NCBI GenBank assembly: GCA_039720395.1
Contig: CM077827.1
Span: 23,712,375 to 23,776,374, forward strand
Source of the DNA: Liquidambar formosana
Taxonomy: Eukaryota > Streptophyta > Magnoliopsida > Saxifragales > Altingiaceae
Length of the DNA stretch: 64,000 nucleotides
Direction: 5' to 3'
Every line of letters begins with the position of its first letter. Position 1 is the stretch's first letter. Shown piece after piece: positions 34,097 to 46,515 of this stretch. The translations under genes were made by a program, and so were the position numbers. The notes beneath the pieces are model-generated. The model saw only the letters and a list, made by a program, of their open reading frames with translations, was not told the origin of the DNA and searched no databases.

Positions 34097-34470
34097 CCGT
34101 CATGTGTCCTACTATTTGAACATGTTTACACAAAAATCGATCACGTTAGCTAGGATGCCTCACCCTATCCCTAAAAAAGAAAAAAAAAAAAACAAAAACA
34201 AAAAAATATGATCTTCACAAAAATAAACCCTTTTGAATAAAATTATCAAATCTGAACAAGCTAGACTGGCCTCTCTCTCTCTTCTCTCTCTCTCTCTCTC
34301 TCATGCGGTCATGTGTCCTACTACCCAACCCCATATGTCCTACTACCTAAACATGTTGGCATGAAAATCTGATCACATCAGCTAGGAGCCTCACATTTTC
34401 ACCAAAAAAAAAAAAGAAACAAAAATTTCATATCACTCTACAAAAATAAAACCCATTTGCTGCTAAATTT
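34056..34470. repeat. Tandem duplication with CT microsatellites
   Basis: Two units of about 210-220 bp. Each starts with a (CT)n run (34058-34092 and 34271-34302) and continues with GCGGTCATGTGTCCTACTA (or GCCGTCATGTGTCCTACTA), an AACATGTT word, GATCAC...GCTAGGA, TCCCTA/CACC then an A-rich run, and CTACAAAAATAAA-like sequence. No protein motif. Confidence 0.7.
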
Positions 34471-34899
34471 TCAAATAAGATCATGTATATCTCCCTCTCA
34501 GGCCAGAGCTTTTTTCTTTCACTAAAATCTCTCTCCAACCCATTTTCATCTTCTCTTCACTCATTTGAAAAGATATTTCATCTCCTCTTTCTTTGTTTTT
34601 TATTTTCCCGTTCTAGAAGTTTTGTTTCTTTCGTTTGGACTTTAAATTTTGGGTTTCTTTTATTTGATTGGTTTTTTTCCTCCTTCTTCGCATTTGGACA
34701 TTTAAAGTTTGTTTTAATTAGTTCAATTTGCTTCTCTCAAGCGAGGTAAATCCATTCATGGCTTCTTAGTTTTTTATTTTTATCTTTTAAAGTGGAACTG
34801 ATCCATCAGAATATAGTTTTTCTAAAGATATTTTCTCACATTTTCTTAGTTTTTTCTAGACTCCAAAGATTTTCATGCCATCATTATCTCCAATCCCCC

Positions 34900-34908
34900 C
34901 TTTTTTTT

Positions 34909-34949
<41 letters not shown>
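34900..34949. repeat. Poly-T tract
   Basis: About 40 T interrupted by GG near 34909. The surrounding 34750-35700 is T-rich non-coding DNA containing a loosely repeated word (GGTTCACGTGGAGATTGAAAA near 34954 and GGTTCACGTAGAGATTGAAAA near 35090). Confidence 0.8.
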
Positions 34950-34950
<1 letters not shown>

Positions 34951-35706
34951 GTGGGTTCACGTGGAGATTGAAAAGAGAATGAAGAGTTTTTCATAATTTT
35001 TTTTTCTCACCTAGAGTTTTCTCAGTTTTTCAAGACTTGAATTTTTTTTTTTCATCGCGTCATTATCTACAATTTTTCTTTATTTTTTTGGGTTCACGTA
35101 GAGATTGAAAAAAGAGTTGAGAGTTTTTCATTTTTGTTCTTTTTGTTCACATAGAGTGTTAACCTATAGTTTATTCTTATGTGTTTAAAAATAGATGTGT
35201 TTGTGTGTGTATAAATTTGGAGATTGGTGATTAAGGCAGAGATTGTAAAGTCCATTAAAAAAAATAAAATAAAATAAAAATTTGTATATGAGTGCAGTGT
35301 TTAGAAAAAAAAGTACCAACCAAATATAGAAGAAGAATGATGTAGAAGACGCATTATACTTGTTGTTTCCTTCTAGAAGAAGAACAATATAGAAAAATAG
35401 CGGAGAGTTTTAGGACATGGGAGGGTTTTAATTTACTTTGTTTCTATTTTATTATATTTGTTTTAGGGTTTTAGGATTCTATATGTATAGTCCATCTTTG
35501 TCTAAAGCAAAGGGTAAAAAAGTATATATTTGATTTTAAATAAGGGTGTTATAGTTAATCAAAAGTTTTTCTCCTTAAAAGACTTCTATAAGTAGTATAG
35601 ATATAGATATAAATATTGGTATTATAAATCCAAGTTAAATGCTTTAGGAAGTAAATAAAAAAAGCATTAATCATTTGGAGTAGCAAGGCAAAGCATTAAT
35701 CATTCA

Positions 35707-35736
35707 GAGTCACCCACAAAGCCCTGTGGGTGACTC
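35707..35736. repeat. Perfect 12-bp stem hairpin
   Basis: GAGTCACCCACA, loop AAGCCC, TGTGGGTGACTC. A perfect palindrome with a 6-nt loop in otherwise AT-rich sequence. There is no T-run for a terminator and no gene nearby. Confidence 0.8.
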
Positions 35737-35739
35737 CGA

Positions 35740-36371
35740 GGTGGCAAAGGGGATGTAAATTATAATCAAGGTATTAATTATTAATTTTCATCACACATCT
35801 AATTTCAATTTAATTTAGAATACATTACACAAAAGCCCTTAAAGTATAGCTTAGCTTTACAAACCTCGGGGATTTTTTTTTTCCTTTTTTTAAAAACCCT
35901 ACGGATTTTAAAATTGAACAAATAACCTTTAAGCGCGCTATGACACTTTTTATTTTTGTTAAATTTAGCACCTATTTTTATCAAAATTTTGGTTTATTTT
36001 CATCAATATTAGAGTTTAAATAAATTTTAAAAATGCTAGTTTATTTGGTTTAATTGCATCATGAAATACTCACATGTAGGGTCTATTTGTGTCAAATTTT
36101 CTAATGGAAAACAGACAAAAGAGGTAAAGTATCACAATGTAATAGTTTAAGGAGTTATTTTTATTTTTATTTTCACATTTGAAGTTGAGTGATGTTTTGA
36201 AATACTGGAAAATTCTCAAGCATTTTATGTGAATTTTTTTTCCTATCAATTCATAGAACCTATCCCTATTCTTAACCTCCTTAGTATCAATAAATGGGTA
36301 GAAATGCTCATGCATGATCTTGTAATAAATAGACTCATAGGAAATATGTTGTGTAAAGACTACTATTACAA
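35740..36371. other. Intergenic stretch, nothing recognised
   Basis: AT-rich with no convincing ORF or terminal repeat. Confidence 0.4.
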
Positions 36372-37112
36372 AAATGGGAAAATTGGCGATTAGTCCATAA
36401 TTAGGTAATTTATTAGCAATTAGTCAATGAAATGAAACTTTATTTAGTAATTAGTCACCATTATTTTTTATATCCCTTGTTTACTCTTATTATTACTAAG
36501 AGCACTCCCTTTTTTGCTATTAAGGACACCCTATGCAACTAATTTGGTTTTTTAGTATTCTAATTTTTAAAAACTTATAACTTTCAATATATATATCCGT
36601 TTTAGAAAAAAAATTATACTTTTAGAACCTACTCGCCGACATCTCCGAAACAAGATCCATATTGATTAGGTAATTGTTAAAAAGAATGAAACAGTAAAAT
36701 TTTATTACTTTGTAAAAGTACTGTAAAATTTTACTACTTTATAAAACTACTGTAAAGTTGTAAAATTGTAAAATTTTACTACTTTGGCATGATCAACTTT
36801 GTAAAAATGTAAAATTGTATTATTTGATATGGTTCAATATAATTATAAATAAATAAATAAAAACATAAGTTTTTTTTTTCTTTCCTTTTTTTATTATTTA
36901 TTTTCTTGACTATTTGAGTTTAAAAAAACAAGCTGAGTGACTAATTGATAAATAAATATATATATATAAAAAAAAAAAAAAAAAAAAAGAAGAAGAAAAG
37001 GAAAAAGAAAGAAAAAAAAAATCTCATTTTCTTGACTATTGGCCAAATCCCGCTTTTATTATTTATCACTCTTGAAAAAAACATAAGTTTATTATCGACT
37101 AATTGCCAATTT
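36372..37112. mobile_element. Possible non-autonomous DNA element
   Basis: Left AAAATTGGCGATTAGTCCATAA and right (reverse complement) AAATTGGCAATTAGTCGATAA form inverted ends, with internal repeats of AATTAGTCA. No clear target duplication was found and there is no ORF. It includes a poly-A run at 36969-36989. Confidence 0.35.
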
Positions 37113-38473
37113 GTTCTAAAATTTATTATTGTGCCAAAACATATTATTGTTTTAAAGTAAATTTTCTTATGTTCATTGACCAATAAGATTTTTATATTTT
37201 AAATATAAAATACTACTATTTTACAGTCTTATAGAAAAACTATTGGAAACTGTGGCAGCATAGTGATGTCGTTATTTTTAGACTTTAATAATAAAGGATT
37301 AAGTGCTTTGGTGTCTTTCATGTAGGTGGATGTGTCTAGGAAAGTACCTGAGGTTGAGAAGGAATGGTTTTTTGGTTTTTTGAGAAGATGAATCGGCTAA
37401 GGCCTAATGTTGGGGGAAGTAAATAAGTTGAATTGATTCAACCCATTGTTGTTCTACCATGTGTTGCACCAAAATAGTTGATTTCCCACTAATCTCTATA
37501 GCCTGTTAAGTTATCTATTCAGATCTCTGGCCTAGTCACTAGAAACCACTCATTTTGTAGTGATTTAGTTGTCTGTCACTTGATTTATCAGAATTAGTAT
37601 TCGTTGTTTCAATGTTAATTGCAATTTTGTCTCCATTTTTGTGGGCAATCTTTAACTTGTGTGGTTTGTTCATTGACAATGTTGTTGGTAAGTACTTAGT
37701 ACAATAGGAAGTACTGCCAGCAACCACAGGCAGGCGTCTCCTAATTGTTGGGTGCTGCTATTAACTTGAACTTCTAAGTGCATTAATTTGAGCAAAATGC
37801 CAGTAACTCAACTTGTAGAAGTGACAGATGAAAAGAGCCATTTTAGTCAAAATATCTAATTACAACACAAATATAGCTCATAAATATTATACTATTAATA
37901 ACAAATAGGAATAAAGTTGTTATGAAATAGGTGTCATTATTCTATCATATATTTGAGGCCCAAAGAGAAAAATCTTACATTATCACAACCAAATTTTCCC
38001 CATATCTCCATTTTGTGTCTTGCCTCCTTTGCACATATTGGATGGAAAGAAGTTCTGCATGCTCCTGAACAACCACCCAATAAAAAGCCACATTACTAGC
38101 AAGGGCAACACATGGACAAATATGAGAGCATGAGAACTATGGTAGAATTTAATCGTGATTAGAATCTGTTGAGCTTTGAGTATATTTGGCTTGCAACCTC
38201 AACGGGCTGAGGGATGGTATGATCGGGATGAAGGTTGTTGTCGATAGCAAGGGCTAAGGTTGACAACAAAGGCAGAGACGAGGTGGTGGGTTGAATCAAG
38301 TGAAAGGAAGTGATAGGGATATTTTTGTCCAAAAAGGGGCAAAGGGACTAACTGACTTAAAGAATAAGTTGCTTGATTAATTGAAAAATAAGTCTAATAT
38401 AATGAACTAATGGCTAAATCCCCCTACAAAAATTAGGTGAGTTTATGGTTAAATTTGGTTTTGGTTTGAGGCT
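37113..38473. other. Intergenic stretch, nothing recognised
   Basis: A short piece near 37325-37375 (AG then GTGGATGTGTCTAGGAAAG) could encode VDVSRKVPEVEKEWFF but has no exon partners. The rest shows no motif. Confidence 0.35.
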
Positions 38474-38478
38474 AAAAT

Positions 38479-41186
38479 TGTCACGACCCAAATTAATTAA
38501 GCTGTGATCAATAGTGATAAAACAAACTTTACGTTAATAAATCGTTCGATAAAACATGGATGACACGTGTCAAAATCTAAGCCATTTCAAAAAAAATTTC
38601 GTCTTTCGCGCATGACTCATCCATAGATAGGACATACCATACAAAAACTTGTGGTAAAAATTCATACATAAAAATTTTTCCTATCATCCATAAGTATGGT
38701 ATCATCCCATGCATCACATTCTTACATAATCGATCATAAATAATTAAAATTACAACCCGGAATTATATTTCATTTACCTTAGCCATTGGCCTAAATAAAA
38801 CTAACGAAATACATTCATTTATCCCATGAAACTACATCAATAATTAACATAGGCAAATTCTAATTAGGCATGCTTCCGCCTATTATAGCATAAACCAATC
38901 CTTAGATTATCTGAAAAACATTTAAAATAATAAGTGTAAATTCAACAACTTAGTAATACAATTTAACATAATAAACTAAAGCAATGATATAAATAAAACC
39001 AATTATATCATTTAAAACAAAATATACTAACCAAATATATTACAAATCCAAAATAAGTTATGATCCATAACTTAAAACAATAATGCATAATGCCCAATGA
39101 ATGTGACCCATGTCCATTTAATCAATTCTATTAATTACCTAACTTCCCCACAAAGGGGCATTGTGCACAAAATGGAGGAATCACAACCCAAACCTCCAAG
39201 AGGACAACACAACAAGACATCCCTACCTGAGACTGCAGTAGCCTCATCCCTGGGACAACACAGTAAGACATCCCTACCTGGGACCAAAGTAGTCCGGATT
39301 TGAGGCAACACGAAATAGCCCAGGACTAGAGAATAGAAAAACACGGCACGTCATCCCTTTTCTTCAGAACCGTTGTAGTCCTAGCTCCAATAGTCCTCAA
39401 CATTACCAAGTTGATTATTAAATCCATTTATGCATGGTTATGCTCACCATGAAATGAAATACCCAATATAATGATTTTTACCAAAAAATCATTTCCGAAA
39501 TTCCATTATAATCTATATACATAAGAATTTCATAATTATACCAAATTATAATAAATTAAACAACAAAAATATCTATTCATGATTATAACCATGAAAAATC
39601 CATACATTTGTATTCCATAAAATGTATAAAATAACCAAATTTCGCAATAAACTTGATTTCCCCCAAATTAGACTATCAAATACCCATAATCGCATTGCAA
39701 GATTTATTCCAAAAATCAGATATACACATAATCAAATTCCAAAAATCATGATTTTAATGATAATATATACTCTATTATCATGTCCATAATTTAAACCTAT
39801 GAAATTGTACTTACCTCAACCAAATGTGTGGAAAATGCAACCTTGTGTGTCGTGGGTGTGAAATTCAAACCCTAGCTTGCACATGTAAGCTCCCAATCCA
39901 AACCCTAGCTCCCAAATGCCTTGGTTGATGAAGATAATGGAGGTTCCAACTCCAAATCACCATCAAATATCACAATATGCATAAGTAAGCCTATAAATGT
40001 AAGAATGAAATGATAAACCCTCAAAGGAATACAAACCCTAACTCTTAATTGTGAGAAAATACCTCTAAAATGCAAAAGAATTGGTGGGGATGAACGTCCA
40101 TGCCAAATCCCATGAAATCCAAGCTCAATCCACTAAGAGCAAGCTCCAAGAACACATACATTAGCCCAAACAAGAAACCCTAACTCCAAAATGCAAGAAT
40201 GAAACTCCCCCATGCCATCCAAGAGTGAGCCCTAGCTGGAAATGGAGAGATAATACCCCAAAAATGCATAAAACCCATGTAAATTGAGGAGATAAACACT
40301 TTCCCTCTCGTCTAAACACCCATTCTCTCTATCTCCCAAATTCTCTTTCTCTCTCTAGCTCTCTCCCATTCCCAAAAAAAGAAAAAAAAAGAAAAAAAAA
40401 ACAGAACTAAAGCCCTTAAAGTCAGGCTTGAAGTGATATATAAAGGGGTAGGGGCACATGCGTCATTTCAACTCTTAAAAACATGAATTTTGGCCAAACC
40501 CGAGTGATATAGTCGACTACATGCAATGTGTAGTCGACTACACATTCTAAAATGCTATAATTGACCCATGTAGTCGACTACATGAAAGGTGTAGTCGACT
40601 ACATCATGACTTGTGGTTGACTACATGTCATTTGTAGTCAACTACATCCACTTCAGATACAATGCCTTATATTCATTCAAAACATTGAAATTTAATTTAA
40701 GTTATTTAATGAAAATAAACAAATAACCCCCCATTTGAATCTAAATAAAATATCATAAAAATCAAATTCCCAATATATTAAAATATCATTTCTAAGTTTT
40801 AGTACAAAATCCGTCTCCCGACAGATTTTCCTAAAACAAACATTTGAGGAACCTAATTCAAACATGCTAATAAATTCCCAGAAAATCACCAATGTCTTTT
40901 AATATCATAAAATTTTATTACCGCCAAAAATTCTTTAAAAACGAAGATTTATGAAAACTCATTTTTTTCCAACACTTAGTTAAATTTCAGTAGTTGAAAC
41001 CCATAAATTGCAATTAAAGCTAAATGCACCCTTAGAAAACTTGATGCATCAAACAAGCATCAAAACACAAACATCATCATACACATGCATTACCCATACA
41101 TGTGATCATCTAACAAATCATAGGACTAACTATGCTAACCATAGATTAAACCCTTAATACCTTATTTAAAAATTATGAGTGTTATA
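38479..41186 (-). mobile_element. Solo LTR of a Tekay-like chromovirus family
   Basis: 2.7 kb flanked by AAAAT (38474-38478 and 41187-41191). Its left end TGTCACGACCCAAATTAATTAAG and its right part (ATAACCCCCCATTTGAATC, AGTTTTAGTACAAAATCCG) match the LTR of the full element at 44048-50895, so it lies on the minus strand. The terminal bases on the right are TATA rather than ACA, a small decay. The minus-strand TATA box is near 40436-40444, with the palindrome cluster just upstream. No internal coding region adjoins it, so it is the product of LTR-LTR recombination. Confidence 0.8.
40510..40644 (-). promoter_or_regulatory. Cluster of TAGTCGACTA palindromes upstream of the LTR TATA box
   Basis: Four perfect TAGTCGACTA (40510-40519, 40531-40540, 40571-40580, 40592-40601) and two degenerate copies (40614-40623, 40635-40644). 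Members of each pair start exactly 21 bp apart. The cluster begins about 70 bp upstream of the minus-strand TATA box. A protein-binding array is the obvious reading, but no factor can be named. Confidence 0.75.
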
Positions 41187-41191
41187 AAAAT

Positions 41192-41705
41192 TCAAACCAA
41201 ACCAGAGTAATTTGGTATATTAGGCACAAGGCAAAAACTAAATATTTGACAAATTGTGGGTAAACGACTAATGTTCAAACTAGTTTGCTAGCACATACCA
41301 AATTACCCAACTTGTTTTCCTTGTTAACTTGTACATATCAGCACTAGTATTCAAAGTAGAAAGGCACAAAAGAACCGTGTACAAATTGATGGGGAAAGTA
41401 TGCATTGGAAAAATGCATTGATGCCCAATGCTAAACCTGTATATGTTACAAGTTACATTAATTACATTCTGATTACACCATACAATGATAAAGTAAACCC
41501 AATGACAACACAATTTCAAAATTAAGCCAAATACATAGCCATCCGTTTCTGTACTTCTAGATCCATCATTTGGCAGCTTTCCAAGACAAAAACCAGCTTC
41601 AAACTACCCATTCAAAACCCACACAAAAAAAAAAAAAAAAAAAAAAAAGAAAAAAAGAAAAAAAAGGAAGAAGGAGAAGTTGGCCCCAAAGGTTCAATCC
41701 CATAG
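41192..41705. other. Intergenic stretch, nothing recognised
   Basis: AT-rich with a poly-A run at 41624-41648 and no motif. Confidence 0.4.
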
Positions 41706-42069
41706 TGTTTTGATGTTAACAAGGCATAGATGTTTTGTTTAAGCATCTAATGACTAGTGAAGTTTTGTTAAGACAAGTCTTAAATATATTTACTTCACAA
41801 TATAGCTCAAAAGGAACCTCAAGGCAGCTATACACCTCATGGAAGGAGATCTAACTCTTAGAACTTCACAATGAAACACTCAAGCTTAGATTTATGAGAG
41901 TTTTAGGATCTTATGTAAGATTGTTCCAATCTATGCCCACTTAGGTTTAAAAGGCTTGAATCAAATTGATAGAAATCTAATTAGATCTAATTTGATTATT
42001 AAGACTCAAAAGGCTTTTGGTCAAAACCCAATTCATTGGACTCATTTTCCAAAAACTTATTTTTCTGAA

Positions 42070-42350
42070 ATTGGAACTTTTAGATGTCCAAGATGTCATT
42101 TCAGATAACCAAGAGTCTTTAGATGACCAAAATGACATTTCAGACGACTAAAAGTGCTGGACCTATTTCACCTATTTTACCTTTCTCTAGAAAATTTAGA
42201 CGTCCAAAACATAGATTTCAGTCATCCAAAAGAAGCTTTTCAGACGTCCTATAGATGTTTCAGACGTCCAAAAGTCAAGAAGACTTTTGCTTTAAAATGC
42301 CCTATGGAATTTTTAAACGTCCAAAACTAAACTTTCAAACATCTGAATCT
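42070..42350 (+). promoter_or_regulatory. Repeated TTTCAGACGTCCAAAA-type units in the copia-like LTR
   Basis: Perfect GACGTC palindromes at 42199-42204, 42243-42248 and 42263-42268. Related words (AGATGTCC, AGATGACC, CAGACGACT, AAACGTCC, AAACATCTG) are spread over 280 bp, about 115-400 bp upstream of the TATA-like CTATTAATAC at 42465. GACGTC is a core bound by plant bZIP factors in general; binding here is not shown. Confidence 0.65.
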
Positions 42351-43239
42351 TTTGGGACAAATCATAATGGCTATTTTTTAAAACAGCCATTTGAGCATTT
42401 AATGCCCACCAAACTTACTTTCTCAGCATTTGTTGCTATAGAACGGTCATATTGGACCCAAAGGCTATTAATACAAGGTTTCAACTCATTTATGAATATT
42501 CATTGAGAATCAAACAAGAACATTCATTGCTATTCTCTGTCACACCCCATTTTTGCACCACCTCACTAGGGCTCATCATTTCATGCATGTTTTTGCTTTG
42601 TTTTTTAGTCTAGTCACTTGCATTAGTTTTTTAGGGTCATAAGGATAGTGGATATGAATTTTGGTTCAATTCGGAGTTGATCTTGAGGGATAATAAGAGC
42701 TTTTGTGACTTGAGGGTCATAATCGTCTTTTGAGTCAAACTTTTCATTTGACCTTGAAATGATCTCCAAGTTGTCAATTGGAGTTCATATGGATACATTT
42801 GAGGTATTTATGGGTTCAATTTAATGAATTGATGGTTTGGGATTAAAATGGCTCAATACGATTCAGGTTGGTCAAAAGACCCTCTTCGGGTTTGCTCAAA
42901 TCGACTCATAATTTTTACTCAATTCCCACTCATTTGACTTTGATTAGTCTTAATTTTATCCCAAAAGATGTTTTAGAAGGTTGAATTTTGAATTGGAAAG
43001 CATTCGATGCGACCCTATGTGCATACCTAAGCTTAGCGACGGTGGTGCATAGCGGTTAGCCGACTTTGTAAAACCTAACTATGCAGCCATGGCTAGGGAT
43101 TTTTGTCCTAAAATGTCTCAAATTACATTCCTTTTCAAAACATGGTCGTTTTGGCTTTTGTTTTGTCAAAATCGAAGTTGATTTGACCCCCGAAACACAT
43201 TTGGAAGCTGAAATGGCTTAGACAAGGCAAAGCTAACGA

Positions 43240-43325
43240 AGCCCTTGGGTGACCACCTAGGCCTGGGCAGCTAACTGCCTGGGCCCAGGCTACTAGCCAC
43301 CTAGCCCTGGGTGGTCAGCTGAGGG
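43240..43325 (+). promoter_or_regulatory. GC-rich palindrome block upstream of the LTR TATA box
   Basis: Contains GGTGACCACC, CAGCTAACTG, CCTGGGCCCAGG and related CTAG-centred words in 85 bp, 180-260 bp upstream of the TATA box at about 43502. The surrounding LTR is AT-rich, so the composition shift is sharp. Confidence 0.65.
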
Positions 43326-44374
43326 ACTCCATTAATTTTGATATATTTCCTATTTTTGACGAATTTTCCGCCTCCAGCTACCATTCCATTTTATTTTCAG
43401 CCCTAATTATTGAACTATTTGAGCCCCAAGGAAGTCTCTAAGGACCCTTGGATCAATATTTAGGGTTTTAATCTCAACTATTGGTTTAGGAGGGTTAAAC
43501 CCTATAAATACTCCACTATGCTTCAGCACTAGGGGAGGCAACTGAGAGCCATTTTTATGCTTTAAACTTGAGTTTTGAGAGAGAATAAAAGAGAGAGTTC
43601 TAAAGGAGAGTTGAAATTCTTGCTGTAGCCTTGAAAAAACTTGTTTCAAATCATTCACAAAAGCAAGAGAGAGTTCTTACAGCAGCAAAAAAAGCTTTCC
43701 TAAGGTATTCTCTATCTTTATCTATGCTTAAACTAGGGTTTCTTATAGAATAGGCTTATTGCATGTTAAAGATAGCTTTTTTATCATGATTGGATGCTTT
43801 AGTTAGTTAATATATATGATATAAGTGTTGTTCATGTTGAGTTTAGCATGTTTTAGGTTTATTTCATATGTTTTTAAGCATGATTGTGAGTTTAGGATTT
43901 CCGTTATTCTTGTTTTAGGCTAGATTCATACAGCGTGGTAGTTTAGGGTTTTTTATTGGTTTTTCTTCATAGTTGATGTATATGTACTGCATATAAAATA
44001 ACTATGATGATTTTTTTTGCATTCATATAGTTAATTTTAGGGTTTTTTGTTACGACCCAAATTAATTAAGCCGTGATCAATATTAATAAAACTAGTTTAA
44101 TTTAGAAAATCATTCAAGAAACACGTGAATGGTACGTGCTAGAAAACCTGTAATTTCAATAAAAATTTTGGCATGACCCATTCGTAAATGGAACATACCA
44201 TAGTAAAAACCTATATAAAATAGTCAAAAAATTTCCTACCATCTATTATTAGTATCATCACATGCTAAATAAACCATATAAAGAGACCTATGAAATTAAA
44301 ATATTACAAACCATAAGTTATTACGTGTCTAGCGCCCATTGGCCAAATACAGAAGTGTTTAGTTAATACATAAC

Positions 44375-45075
44375 TGTGTGGAAATATCTCTGAACCGAGG
44401 TTTCAGCTCGGGATGGAAGGTTCAGGCCTGAAACGCTGACACGTGGCGAAGATTGCTCAACTAGGCCAACCACAACGCACGTGATTCACCTCCTAAGGTC
44501 CAACTCGGGACAAGGGGTTAAATTACTTCACTTGACACGTGGAAGGCCCTCACACTAGGACCAGCTGCAAGGCACGTGATCTTCCAACTCGGGACCTGAC
44601 CTTCACCTCGGGACACCTGTCTCATGACTCACGCTACAATCCAAATCCTACTACAGTCCAAAACTGTCCTAGCAGCTGTAATTCCTGACACAGCGGTTAC
44701 AAGAAACCACGGTTCCCTGGCCAACCATGGTCAATAAACCATGGTCAGACGGTTATGGGTAAACCATAGTCAGATCTGACCTAACCCAAGCAGTTATCTG
44801 ACCTCACATGGTCAGTCCGTACAGGTGGGTATAAAAAGAATACGATACAGCCTAATTTGGTAAGCTACAGTACCCTAACTCTCTGAGATTCATCTTCTTC
44901 CTTGCCTACATTCTCCCCAGTACAGCTTTCTGACTTAAGCATTGGAGAGGGCACGGCCAAAACCCACCTTGGCCTACCCTTTGACCCGTTTTCCAAGCTT
45001 GTGATTGCAGGTCCAGGCGAGGGAGCAAGCTCCATCATCAACACGTAGTTCGGGGAGCAGATTTTACCCCGTACA
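44375..45075 (+). mobile_element. Small solo LTR nested in the chromovirus LTR
   Basis: 701 bp starting TGTGTGGAAATATC and ending CCCCGTACA, with a perfect 5-bp duplication ATAAC (44370-44374 and 45076-45080). TATA-like TATAAAAAG lies near 44831. Upstream lie four CACGTG G-boxes (near 44452, 44480, 44535 and 44574) and a cluster of ACCATGGT palindromes. The strand is inferred from the TATA box. The superfamily cannot be told from an LTR alone. Confidence 0.82.
44724..44775 (+). promoter_or_regulatory. ACCATGGT palindromes upstream of the small LTR TATA box
   Basis: Perfect ACCATGGT at 44724-44731 and 44738-44745, degenerate copies (ACGGTTATGGGT, ACCATAGT) to 44775, and CCACGGTTCCCTGG just before. 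The cluster ends about 55 bp upstream of TATAAAAAG. Confidence 0.65.
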
Positions 45076-46427
45076 ATAACCATGATATTAAAATTGTTCA
45101 AGATCATAATAATGTTCTAAAATGATCTGACAATTAACTAGTTCAAATCAATCATAACGCCTCAAGGCGATGTCTCCCCAATTAGGAAATCATCTGAAAA
45201 GGGTTTATAAAATATAGGAGTGAGTATAAAACTCGGTAGATATAATTTTCATACAGAAATAACTAAAGCATGATAATATAACCAATTAAAATCATGCTTA
45301 AAATAATTAAAACACATGCAATGTTATGAATGATATGCGACTCATGTCTATTTAACATAATCCATAATTACCGACCACTCCCATAGGAGTCTTCGCATGG
45401 AAACGAAGGATTTAAACCGACCTCCAAGAGGACAACACAAGGGTTCCTACCAAAAACCAGAAAGTAGCCTCTGATTCGGGAATACAAAGGTTCCTACCTG
45501 GAATCGGAAAGTACCCAGGACCAAAGGAATGGAAAACACCGCTTAGTCCCTGGACCGCTAGTAGTCCAAATCCAATGACCCTTTAATATACTTTTACCAA
45601 GTAATTAATTAAATTCATTTCATGCATTTTATGTCAATGAATGTCATGAAAAGCATAAAAACCCATACACGTGTCAATTATTCCAGAAATCAACAATATA
45701 TAATTATTTCATAATTATATAACATGTGAGGCTACGTAAAACATGTAAAATATAGACCAACAAGAATTTACATAGCGTGTATAGTTAAAATAAACCAAAA
45801 TATAACAAGTATATCAACCCATATACTCCCAAATGTAATATTCCTATATGTTGGGTTATGTAAACTAGACCCCTCAGTACATGCATTACAAAATATACAT
45901 GATAATACACCCAAAAATCACGTAAACTCATAAATAACACCAATATACCTTTTTATTCAACATATATAGGCTTATATCCTAACCCATTATCATCCCTATG
46001 GTTAAAACCCATGAAAATTACACCTACCTCAAATATGTTGCACTAAACGTAGAGAAAATGTGTTGGGAGGGTTGGATCTGAGCCCAGAATGCAAGAACAA
46101 GCTCCAAGCTCCAAAAATCAAGCTTAAATCCTCCCCAAGCACATATAGATCTTCAAATTCAGCCCTTAAAACGTGAGTCCAAGCGTTGAAGTGAGGTGAG
46201 AGAGTTAAAAACCCAAGCATGCAAGAGAAAAATGTGATTTTCTCTCTCTAACCACTCCCTTTCTCTCTCTTCTCTCTCTCTCTTCCCTCTCTCTCCTTCT
46301 CTCTCAAGCTCTTTTGGTGTAAAATGCTGAAAATGGGGTGTAAAAGTCATGGGATGAGGGTTTTAAAAGGGGTGAGGGGCACATGCGTCTTTTGACGAAT
46401 TAAAAAAAATTTCAGGATTCTACGATG

Positions 46428-46515
46428 CCCGATCGATCGGGAGTTGAGGGCTCGATCAATCGGGTTTAACAGAAGCAAAATAACGTTTCCAGGGCACCTT
46501 CGATCGATCGACCCT
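46428..46515 (-). promoter_or_regulatory. CGATCGATCG palindrome cluster in the chromovirus LTR
   Basis: A perfect 14-bp palindrome CCCGATCGATCGGG at 46428-46441, a degenerate copy CTCGATCAATCGGG at 46451-46464, and CGATCGATCG again near 46501-46510. It occupies the same LTR position as the TAGTCGACTA cluster at 40510-40644, both just beyond the shared word GGGGCACATGCGTC, but the palindrome sequence is entirely different. Confidence 0.75.

Noticed and set aside
34483..34749. 88-codon plus-strand frame rich in Ser, Phe and Leu
   Set aside because: A product of a CT/TTC-rich repeat region; no domain, splice or promoter context.
37325..37400. Possible exon fragment after an AG
   Set aside because: A single short open piece without conserved motif or neighbouring exons.
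40510..40644. Regularly spaced repeats as a CRISPR-like array
   Set aside because: The units are only 10 bp palindromes with 11-bp gaps, in a plant LTR; no cas genes and no spacer logic.
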